From: an uncultured SAR116 cluster alpha proteobacterium
GTDB taxonomy: Bacteria; Pseudomonadota; Alphaproteobacteria; Puniceispirillales; Marisalimonadaceae
Direction: 5' to 3'
DNA: 49,761 bases
Assembly: GCA_902615995.1 (NCBI GenBank)
Contig: CACMRF010000008.1
Span: 1 to 49,761, forward strand
This document shows positions 1 through 6,322 of this stretch, piece after piece. The stretch's first letter is position 1; every line of letters starts with the position of its first letter. The notes under the pieces were generated by a model, which worked only from the letters and a program-made list of their open reading frames with translations, did no database searches and was not told the origin of the DNA. The position numbers were made by a program, and so were the translations under genes.

Positions 1-36
1 TGGCTAGTGGAAGTATCCCAAAATACGAATTTAAAA

Positions 37-561
37 ATGATAGATAAATCAATTAAATTTTTTGGAATTAATATAGCTATATTAACAATTTCAGATACTC
101 GGAACTTTGATAATGATAAATCAGGATCAACTTTAAAAAAACTAGTTGAAGATTCTGGTCACACATGTATTTCAAGAGATATTGTTAAAGACGAACCTAA
201 AGAACTTTTATCTATATTTAACAAATGGACAAATAATAAAAACTTAGATGTAATTATTACCACAGGTGGAACAGGATTAACAGGTCGAGACATAACTATA
301 GATGTTTTAGAAACTTATTTTGACAAAAAAATTGATGGTTTTGGGGAATTATTTAGATTTATTTCTTATAAAAAAATTGGCACTTCTACCATACAGAGTA
401 GAGCAACTGCAGGAACAAAGAGTGGAAAATACATATTTTGTTTACCTGGCTCTCCATCAGCCTGCAAAGATGCTTGGGAAGAAATATTAAAATTTCAATT
501 AGATATTAGACACAAGCCATGTAACTTTGTTGAAATTTTGCCTAGATTGAATGAAACATAA
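37..561 (+). CDS. moaB: Molybdenum cofactor biosynthesis protein B (MoaB/MogA family)
   Basis: This 174-residue protein belongs to the MoaB/MogA family, which binds molybdopterin and adenylates it during molybdenum-cofactor synthesis. The family motif TTGGTGLTGRD lies at residues 75-85, LPGSPSA at 136-142, and the MoaB-type ending with PCNF is present. The reading frame is open to the left edge of the window, with a GTG at position 7. I chose the ATG at 37 because it leaves about ten residues before the first strand (INIAILTISD), as usual in this family. The next gene, the rnhB remnant, begins 12 bases downstream. No other molybdenum-cofactor gene is in the window, so its role here rests on family membership. 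Confidence 0.88.
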   Translation: MIDKSIKFFGINIAILTISDTRNFDNDKSGSTLKKLVEDSGHTCISRDIVKDEPKELLSIFNKWTNNKNLDVIITTGGTGLTGRDITIDVLETYFDKKIDGFGELFRFISYKKIGTSTIQSRATAGTKSGKYIFCLPGSPSACKDAWEEILKFQLDIRHKPCNFVEILPRLNET

Positions 562-573
562 AAAGTTTAAATA

Positions 574-745
574 GTGCCAAATCTTTTTGAAGAAAAAAAA
601 TATCTTTTTAATTCTAATAAAGTAATGATTGGAGTTGATGAAGTAGGAAGGGGTTGTTGGGCAGGCCCAATTTTGAGCTGTGCATCATATATTTATCCTT
701 CAAAATTTATGAATTTACCAAAAATCAAGGATTCAAAAAAAGAAA
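574..745 (+). pseudogene. rnhB: Ribonuclease HII, 5' fragment only (interrupted)
   Basis: The GTG-started frame encodes the first part of RNase HII, the enzyme that cuts RNA in RNA-DNA hybrids. The family's IGVDEVGRG segment with the first catalytic Asp and Glu (residues 20-24) is present, followed by WAGPI and LPKIKDSKK. After DSKK the sequence becomes the leuS duplicate: identity with leuS begins at base 735, within a run of seven A. In the fused frame a stop occurs at 772-774, giving only 66 residues against about 200 normally. The remaining catalytic Asp residues are missing and no rnhB 3' part is seen elsewhere in the window. The gene is broken here, unless the junction is an assembly error. 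Confidence 0.8.
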
Positions 746-1895
746 ATGAAAGGATGGTTTTTAAAAATTACTGATTTTGCTGAGGAACTTCTTGAAGACA
801 TAAACTCCCTTAAAAATTGGCCAGAAAAAGTTAAATTGATGCAAAAACACTGGATCGGAAAAAGTTTTGGGGCGTATATTGATTTTTATATAAAAGAAAT
901 AGATGATAAAATTACTGTTTTCTCAACAAGACCAGATACTTTATTTGGTGCATCTTTTATTGCCATATCACCAGATCATAACTTGGTTGATGAATTAAAA
1001 AAAAATTATCCTAATCTAAATAAAGAACTTAATAAGCTAAACTTAAAAGTTACTAATGAACAAAATATGGATAAAATTGAAAAAATTGGTGTTAAGATCC
1101 CACTAAAAGCTTCACATCCGTTTTTAAAAAATAAACTTATACCAATCTTTATTGCTAATTTTGTTCTAATTGATTATGGAACTGGGGCAGTTTTTGGATG
1201 CCCAGCACATGATCAAAGAGATTTTGATTTTGCCAAAAAATATGGCCTCGATATTATTGAGGTTGTAAGTCAGAAAAAAAAACAAACAAAAGAAATTAAA
1301 TTAGAAAAAGCATACACTGATAATGGTTACTTAATAAATTCAGATTTTTTAAATGGCCTAACTGTTGACGAAGCGATAGAAGCTTCTATAAAAAAATTAG
1401 AGAAATTAGACTTAGGTTCAAGGACTATTAATTATAGATTAAAAGACTGGGGAGTATCTAGACAAAGATATTGGGGTTGTCCTATACCCATTATTTACTG
1501 TAGGAAGTGTGGAATACAAACTGTGCCTGAAAAAGATTTACCAGTGAAACTACCACAAAAAATTAATTTGCAAAAATCTGGAAACCCTCTTTTAAATCAC
1601 TCTGATTGGATTAATGTTAAATGTCCTAAATGTTTACAAAGTGCAAAAAGAGAAACTGATACGTTTGATACTTTTTTTGAGTCTAGTTGGTATTTTGCAA
1701 GATTTACAGACCCTAATTTTAAAGACGCAATTAATAAAAATAATGCTGATTATTGGTTACCTGTTGATCAATATATTGGAGGAGTAGAACATGCAGTATT
1801 ACATCTTTTATATTCAAGATTTTTTATAAAAGCGATGAATAAATTAGATTTAATCAATCTTAAAGAACCTTTTAAATCTCTACAAACGCAAGGAA
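735..1895 (+). repeat. Direct repeat copy A: internal leuS duplicate
   Basis: These 1,161 bases read as identical to 6870-8030 (constant offset 6,135). Identity starts at the run of seven A (735-741 against 6870-6876; preceding bases differ, C against G) and ends at CGCAAGGAA, after which the copy continues GAGTTTG and leuS continues TGGTTTG. I compared the two stretches by eye and by identical translation, not by computation. The copy covers leuS codons about 183-570 and lies in the same orientation. Confidence 0.93.
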
Positions 1896-1903
1896 GAGTT
1901 TGA
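746..1903 (+). pseudogene. Leucyl-tRNA synthetase internal fragment (duplicate)
   Basis: This 385-codon frame corresponds to residues 187 to about 569 of the full LeuRS encoded at 6323-8872. It contains the whole CP1 editing domain, with STRPDTLFG and [10 protein letters not shown] carrying the conserved editing Asp, and the cysteine pairs CRKC and CPKC. It lacks both the HIGH signature and the KMSKS loop, so it cannot charge tRNA. The apparent start ATG is an internal Met codon of leuS with no convincing Shine-Dalgarno sequence. The frame closes with a TGA eight bases past the end of identity. It is most simply a non-functional gene fragment that interrupts rnhB. Confidence 0.85.
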
Positions 1904-1982
1904 AAAATTAAAGTTAAAAAAAAATTATTTTATTTGGCATGGTAATAAAAAAGAGTTTGGATATAATAGAATAATATATTAA
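1893..1982 (+). pseudogene. Unidentified C-terminal coding remnant before tRNA-Gln
   Basis: Directly after the leuS duplicate a different frame is open for 29 codons and ends in TAA twelve bases before tRNA-Gln. Its C-terminal part reads KNYFIWHGNKKEFGYNRIIY. Its base composition is coding-like, and it could be the 3' end of a gene whose 5' part was lost when the leuS segment arrived. It lacks the usual RNase HII ending (a KGYGT...H...HR.SF pattern), so I do not assign it to rnhB. I do not recognise the family. Confidence 0.35.
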
Positions 1983-1994
1983 TTTTGCATATGT

Positions 1995-2069
1995 TGGGGT
2001 GTAGCCAAGTGGTAAGGCATCGGGTTTTGATCCCGTGTACCGTAGGTTCGAATCCTACCACCCCAGCCA
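1995..2069 (+). tRNA. tRNA-Gln (anticodon TTG)
   Basis: A full cloverleaf is visible. The acceptor arm TGGGGTG pairs with CACCCCA, the anticodon loop TTTTGAT carries TTG, and the T arm contains GGTTCGAATCC. The discriminator base is G (2066) and the CCA end is encoded (2067-2069). Only four bases separate it from the end of the convergent regulator gene. Confidence 0.96.
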
Positions 2070-2073
2070 ATAA

Positions 2074-2751
2074 TCACATTAATTTATTAAAGTAATAACC
2101 ACCTGAATTATCTGAACAAATGAATGGATGGTGATACTCGAAGGCATCAATTTTTTTTTTCAAACTATATATATGTGTTTCTAATGTATGAGTATTTATT
2201 CTCTCCGTAATACCCCAGACATTAATCAAGATTTCATCCTTTTTAAGAACATTTTCTTTATTTTCTAATATAAAATTTAGTAATCTACTTTCCTTTTCAG
2301 TGAGATTTATAATCTTATTTTTATTTAATAAAGTTTTAGTCTCAGGCCTGAAAATTAAATCACGAGTTATGTTGATATTTTTCTGATTTGTTTCAAAACT
2401 TATAAAAAAGTCTTGCATAATATCAATGATTTGCTTCAATCTAAAAGGCTTGACTACGAAACTAAGATTATTGAATTTTTTAAATTGAGATCTGTCAATA
2501 TGGTCATCAAAAATAACAATAATATTTGATTTTTTTTCATTTGCTAAATTTATTAAGATATTATGATTATCTTTTATGAATTTAAAATTGATTATTATTA
2601 AGTCTATAGTATCTAGTAAATTAAGACTATTAATGTTATTAGTTTTTAAAAATTTTATATTAAAATTTTTTTCAAAAACTATTGATACTTGTTCTTCAAT
2701 TAAATCATTCAATAGTTGATCATTATCAATTATAACAAATTTTTTTTGCAT
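2074..2751 (-). CDS. OmpR/PhoB-type regulator with degenerate receiver domain
   Basis: The protein has a response-regulator layout: a receiver-like domain at about residues 1-115 and an OmpR-type winged-helix DNA-binding domain at about 140-225 (LTEKESRLLNFILE, then the recognition region THTLETHIYSLKKKI). The receiver keeps the conserved Lys-Pro (K101-P102). The phospho-accepting Asp after the third strand is replaced by Asn55 (DLIIINF), and one residue of the acidic pair is Asn10. It is therefore probably not controlled by ordinary phosphorylation. I chose the Met at 2751 because the domain starts at once (MQKKFVIID). An ATG at 2775 would add eight residues from an AT-repeat. No histidine kinase is nearby. 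It diverges from ribA. Its target genes are unknown. Confidence 0.8.
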   Translation of the reverse strand: MQKKFVIIDNDQLLNDLIEEQVSIVFEKNFNIKFLKTNNINSLNLLDTIDLIIINFKFIKDNHNILINLANEKKSNIIVIFDDHIDRSQFKKFNNLSFVVKPFRLKQIIDIMQDFFISFETNQKNINITRDLIFRPETKTLLNKNKIINLTEKESRLLNFILENKENVLKKDEILINVWGITERINTHTLETHIYSLKKKIDAFEYHHPFICSDNSGGYYFNKLM

Positions 2752-2788
2752 TTTTTTACTATATATATATATCATCTATTATATTATC

Positions 2789-3895
2789 ATGAAACATAAT
2801 CTACAATTTGAAAGAATATTATTTGAGTTGAATAGGGGACATTATATAATTCTCTCTGATTACGAAAACAGATGTAACATTCTATTTTCAGCCACAGAGG
2901 CAATCAATGAGAATACTCTTCTTTTTCATAAAAAATTTTCTAAAAGCTTTCCAAGTATTTTATTATCTACTGAAAGATGTAAAAAATTAAATATAAAAAC
3001 TGATTATTGTTGTTCTTTTTCAATTAATTTTAAATGGACATTGAAAAATATTTATAATTTAGCTTTTGGTAATATTGTAGACAATGACTTAAATTTAAAT
3101 GGAGTAGTTGAAGAAAATTCAAAACTTATGAATTTAAGTTTACAAGTACTTAAGAAAGGTAAATTACTACCCAGCGGTATTTTTTCAATAATTAATGTTC
3201 CTCAAAACATTTCAATTGAACAATTAGCTTTAAAAAATAAAATATTTTACTTAAATATATCTGACCTTGAAGAAATGTTTGATGTAAAAAAACCTAATAT
3301 TGAAATTATAACAAGGGCTAAATTGCCAATCAAAAAAACTAATGATGCAGAAATAATTGTTTTTAAATTTAATAATGAACCAAAGGAATTTTTTTGTATT
3401 CTAATTGGTAAAATTAATAGAAAAAATCAATCTAATTTTTTCCCGACAGTGAGAATTCATAGCCAATGTGTAACTGGAGATATTTTTCATAGCTTAAAAT
3501 GTGATTGTGGAGAACAATTAAATAAATCTCTTGATATAATGATTAAAAATGGAGAAGGTGTATTGATTTATCTCCCTCAAGAAGGAAGAGACATAGGTCT
3601 GACAAATAAAATAAGAGCATATAAACTTCAAGAAGATGGATTGGATACCGTAGATGCAAATTTAACATTAGGTTTTAGAGATGATGAGAGGTCTTATGAT
3701 GTTGCAATTGCAATATTAAAAAAATTAAATTTTAAAAAAATTAATTTAATTACTAATAATCCAAATAAAATTAAAAAGTTAAATGAAGAGGGATTAGAAG
3801 TTTTGAAAATAATTAAATTAAAAATTGAACCAAATGAAATAAATAAAAATTACTTAAACACTAAAAGAATTAAATCTAATCATATTTATGATTAA
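2789..3895 (+). CDS. ribA: GTP cyclohydrolase II with N-terminal extension
   Basis: This enzyme opens GTP in the first step of riboflavin synthesis. The catalytic domain fills residues about 175-350 with the zinc ligands C227, C238 and C240 (CVTGDIFHSLKCDCGEQL), QEGRDIGL at 264-271, NKIRAYKLQ and the TNNPNKI motif. The first ~170 residues resemble the degenerate DHBP-synthase-like N-terminal domain of many alphaproteobacterial RibA proteins; the usual RibB active-site motifs are not evident. QEGRDIGL differs from the common QEGRGIGL by Asp for Gly. The gene diverges from the upstream regulator with a short gap, and its last four bases overlap the convergent yggS. Confidence 0.9.
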   Translation: MKHNLQFERILFELNRGHYIILSDYENRCNILFSATEAINENTLLFHKKFSKSFPSILLSTERCKKLNIKTDYCCSFSINFKWTLKNIYNLAFGNIVDNDLNLNGVVEENSKLMNLSLQVLKKGKLLPSGIFSIINVPQNISIEQLALKNKIFYLNISDLEEMFDVKKPNIEIITRAKLPIKKTNDAEIIVFKFNNEPKEFFCILIGKINRKNQSNFFPTVRIHSQCVTGDIFHSLKCDCGEQLNKSLDIMIKNGEGVLIYLPQEGRDIGLTNKIRAYKLQEDGLDTVDANLTLGFRDDERSYDVAIAILKKLNFKKINLITNNPNKIKKLNEEGLEVLKIIKLKIEPNEINKNYLNTKRIKSNHIYD

Positions 3896-4557
3896 TCTCT
3901 TTTACCAAAAAATGAGGTGCCTATTCTTAGATAGGTAGATCCAAATTTAATTGCTTTTTCGTAATCCAAAGACATTCCCATAGATAAATCATTAAGTTTA
4001 AATTTATTTGCCAATTCTCTTAAGATACAAAAATGAATACTTGGTTCTTCATCAACAGGAGGCAAACACATCAACCCTGTAATGGGTATTTTAAGAGTAT
4101 TTACAAATTTAAAAAATTCTTCAAATTCTTTTAAGCTAACACCAGATTTGTTCTGTTCATCTCCAGTATTTACTTGTATCATAAATGACTTGGTCTTACT
4201 CGAAGATGTCCAATATTTTGATACTTCTACTGCTAAATTTTTTCTATCTAGAGTATGAATTACGTCAAAGAAATTTAGAGCTTTTTTTACTTTGTTTGTT
4301 TGTAAATGACCTATATAATGTAATTCAATATCTACATTAATGTCTAATAGGCTTGACCATCTTTTTATTGCATCTTGTACCTTGTTTTCACCAAAAACTC
4401 TATGACCAGCTTTTAAAGCATTTTTGATTTTATAATCAGGCTGCTGCTTTGAGATTGCAACAAGTTTAGGTAGAGATTTAGAAGAGTAAAATGATTCTTC
4501 ATGACATTTTTCTATTGTTTTTAACAAATTGTGTCTATTTGCAAATATATCATCCAT
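3892..4557 (-). CDS. yggS: Pyridoxal phosphate homeostasis protein (YggS/PLPBP)
   Basis: This is a 221-residue, single-domain PLP-binding TIM-barrel protein that buffers free pyridoxal phosphate and keeps amino-acid and vitamin B6 pools balanced; no enzyme activity is known for the family. The cofactor Lys is K37 in LVAISKQQP. Further signatures are GENKVQDA, HYIGHLQTNK, the LSMGMSLDYEKAI segment and the phosphate-binding end GSTYLRIGTSFFG. The gene is convergent with ribA, overlapping by four bases, and diverges from the porin. It sits beside the DUF3576-leuS cluster. Confidence 0.93.
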   Translation of the reverse strand: MDDIFANRHNLLKTIEKCHEESFYSSKSLPKLVAISKQQPDYKIKNALKAGHRVFGENKVQDAIKRWSSLLDINVDIELHYIGHLQTNKVKKALNFFDVIHTLDRKNLAVEVSKYWTSSSKTKSFMIQVNTGDEQNKSGVSLKEFEEFFKFVNTLKIPITGLMCLPPVDEEPSIHFCILRELANKFKLNDLSMGMSLDYEKAIKFGSTYLRIGTSFFGKRD

Positions 4558-4696
4558 ACTTAACCATCTAAATAGTGTTGCAAAATTGCCACAAAAAATA
4601 AAAAATGTGACAAATATGCAAAAAAACTATAGAAATATACATGACTAATTTGTATATATATATTATTAATTTTCAAGGGGAAAATTAAGTTAACAC

Positions 4697-4714
4697 AAGT
4701 TGTATTAACAACTT
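4697..4714 (+). promoter_or_regulatory. Hairpin in the porin 5' leader
   Basis: AAGTTG and CAACTT form a perfect six-base stem around a six-base loop, 23 bases before the porin start codon and just upstream of a good ribosome-binding site (AGAGAGGA, 4723-4730). It may stabilise the message or shape its 5' end, but no function is shown. I cannot place the promoter with confidence. Confidence 0.35.
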
Positions 4715-4737
4715 AAATTTATAGAGAGGATTACGTT

Positions 4738-5757
4738 ATGCGTAAATTACTTTTAAGCTCTTCTGCTTTAGTTGCTGCTGCAAGTATATCATCATATGCT
4801 GTTGCTGATGTATCTGTAACTGGTGGATTTGAGTGGGCTTACACTTCAACATCTTCAGGTATTAACACTAGTGATGGCGACAGTATGGCAACAGATAATA
4901 CTGTAACTATCAAATTTACAAATAAAACTGACAATGGTTTATCATTATTAGGTGCTTATGACCTAGATGCTGATGGAGCAGGTGATACTGCAGGTATGGA
5001 TGAATCATACTTACAAATCGGTGGCGGTTTTGGTACCTTACGTTTAGGTCTAAAGGACAGTGTAAACGAAAGTTTTGGTCTTGGTGAGCATGATCTTATT
5101 GATGAAGATCTAGCTGGTGCTCCTACAGGCCACACAATTGTAACTCATAGTGGAGAACAAGGTTCAAATGATGCTAACAAACTTGCTTATGTAACACCAG
5201 CAATGGGTGGTTTCCAAGCTGGTTACTCAATAGCAGATAGTGGTACAGCTACTCAATCTACTGACCAGACTGCTATGGGTGCATCTTACACAATGCCAAT
5301 GGCTGGTGGTTCTTTTATGGTCAAATATAACAAAAGATCTACAGATGGTGTGCAAGATGGTACTCAGGCTAATGCTGAGTCAGAAGCTACAAATTATGCT
5401 GCTAAACTCACTATGGGTGCTGCATCTGTAATTGTTTCTCATGGTGAGTCAACAGTTGGTGCTGGCGCTGGTCAACGAGATGATATTGAAGCTAACGGTA
5501 TTTCTGTTCGATATAGCTTAGGCGGTGGAATATCAGTAGGTGCATCTACAGTAACAGCTGAAGATGATAAAGATAAAACTGCCGCTGGCATTGCAGAGAA
5601 ATATACTGCAAACATAGCTGAAGTTTCATATACTGTTGCACCAGGCTTAACAGCAAAAGTCACATATCTTGACTTCGACTATGAAAATGGTGCGGAAGGC
5701 AACGCAGTAGACGATTCTGGTTCAAAAACACAATTTACTATTTCTGCTTCATTCTAA
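4738..5757 (+). CDS. Outer-membrane porin (general alphaproteobacterial type)
   Basis: The 339-residue product begins with a classical signal peptide (MRKLLLSSSALVAAASISSYAVA, cleavage expected after A23). It continues as alternating glycine-rich beta-strands and ends in Phe (TISASF), the outer-membrane beta-barrel assembly signal. It should form a trimeric diffusion pore for small solutes in the outer membrane. The coding sequence has noticeably more GCT/GGT-type codons than its neighbours, as expected for a highly expressed protein. A Shine-Dalgarno sequence precedes the ATG, a leader hairpin lies upstream and a strong terminator follows, so it is a single-gene transcript. Substrate preference cannot be read from sequence. 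Confidence 0.9.
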   Translation: MRKLLLSSSALVAAASISSYAVADVSVTGGFEWAYTSTSSGINTSDGDSMATDNTVTIKFTNKTDNGLSLLGAYDLDADGAGDTAGMDESYLQIGGGFGTLRLGLKDSVNESFGLGEHDLIDEDLAGAPTGHTIVTHSGEQGSNDANKLAYVTPAMGGFQAGYSIADSGTATQSTDQTAMGASYTMPMAGGSFMVKYNKRSTDGVQDGTQANAESEATNYAAKLTMGAASVIVSHGESTVGAGAGQRDDIEANGISVRYSLGGGISVGASTVTAEDDKDKTAAGIAEKYTANIAEVSYTVAPGLTAKVTYLDFDYENGAEGNAVDDSGSKTQFTISASF

Positions 5758-5778
5758 GCTAGTAGTTTATTAATTAAT

Positions 5779-5809
5779 AAAAAGGGGTAACTCTGTTACC
5801 CCTTTTTTT
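5779..5809 (+). terminator. Rho-independent terminator of the porin gene
   Basis: GGGGTAAC (5784-5791) pairs perfectly with GTTACCCC (5795-5802) around a TCT loop. The stem is extended by an A-run before it and followed by seven T. It lies 22 bases after the porin stop codon. It is the only convincing intrinsic terminator I found in the window. Confidence 0.95.
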
Positions 5810-5846
5810 ATTTTACATTTATAAATATGATATTATATTTGAACAA

Positions 5847-6308
5847 ATGAAATACATTATAATTATTATATCTATAATTTCACTTTACTCTTGTACATCT
5901 AATAACAAAATTGTTGAACAAAAATCTCAACCTGGTTTATTTAGTAGAGATAGTTCTAAAGGAGTAACAATCACAGATTTTATGAACAGAGGCAGTCAAT
6001 CAGAAAAATTTTATGTTAATTCTTTTTTATGGAGAGCTACCTTAGATGTTTTATCATTTGCCCCATTTCAGTCTACTGACGCCTTTGGAGGAATTATAGT
6101 AACGGAATGGTATAAAAAAAATAATAAACAAATAAAATTTACTGCTTTGATAAAGTCTAGAGATCTAAGGTCAGAAGGAATTAATATAAAAGCCTATATA
6201 AAAAATAACAAAAACGAGATTTCAGAAGATTTAGTACTTTCTAGAAAGATTGAAGATTTAATACTTACAAAAGCTAGAGTTCTTAGAATACAAAATAAAT
6301 TAAAGTAA
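5847..6308 (+). CDS. DUF3576-family lipoprotein
   Basis: This is a 153-residue lipoprotein: a hydrophobic signal peptide is followed by a lipobox-like LYSC with the modified Cys at position 16. The conserved block LWRATLDVLSFAPFQSTDAFGGIIVTEWY (residues 61-89) is the signature of DUF3576, a family common in Alphaproteobacteria directly upstream of leuS. The position here, 14 bases before leuS and followed by the LPS-assembly lipoprotein gene lptE, fits that arrangement. Its biochemical role is unknown to me. An envelope role is inferred from the lipobox and neighbours. Confidence 0.82.
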   Translation: MKYIIIIISIISLYSCTSNNKIVEQKSQPGLFSRDSSKGVTITDFMNRGSQSEKFYVNSFLWRATLDVLSFAPFQSTDAFGGIIVTEWYKKNNKQIKFTALIKSRDLRSEGINIKAYIKNNKNEISEDLVLSRKIEDLILTKARVLRIQNKLK

Positions 6309-6322
6309 TTTCTGAGTTTTTT

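Noticed and set aside
1893-1982. The tail before tRNA-Gln as the true C-terminus of RNase HII
   Set aside because: It has a W and NK but lacks the KGYGT...H and HR.SF pattern of RNase HII ends, so I left it unassigned.
5240-5663. Extra open frames within the porin gene on both strands
   Set aside because: They are shadows of the porin reading frame, without start signals or recognisable protein features.
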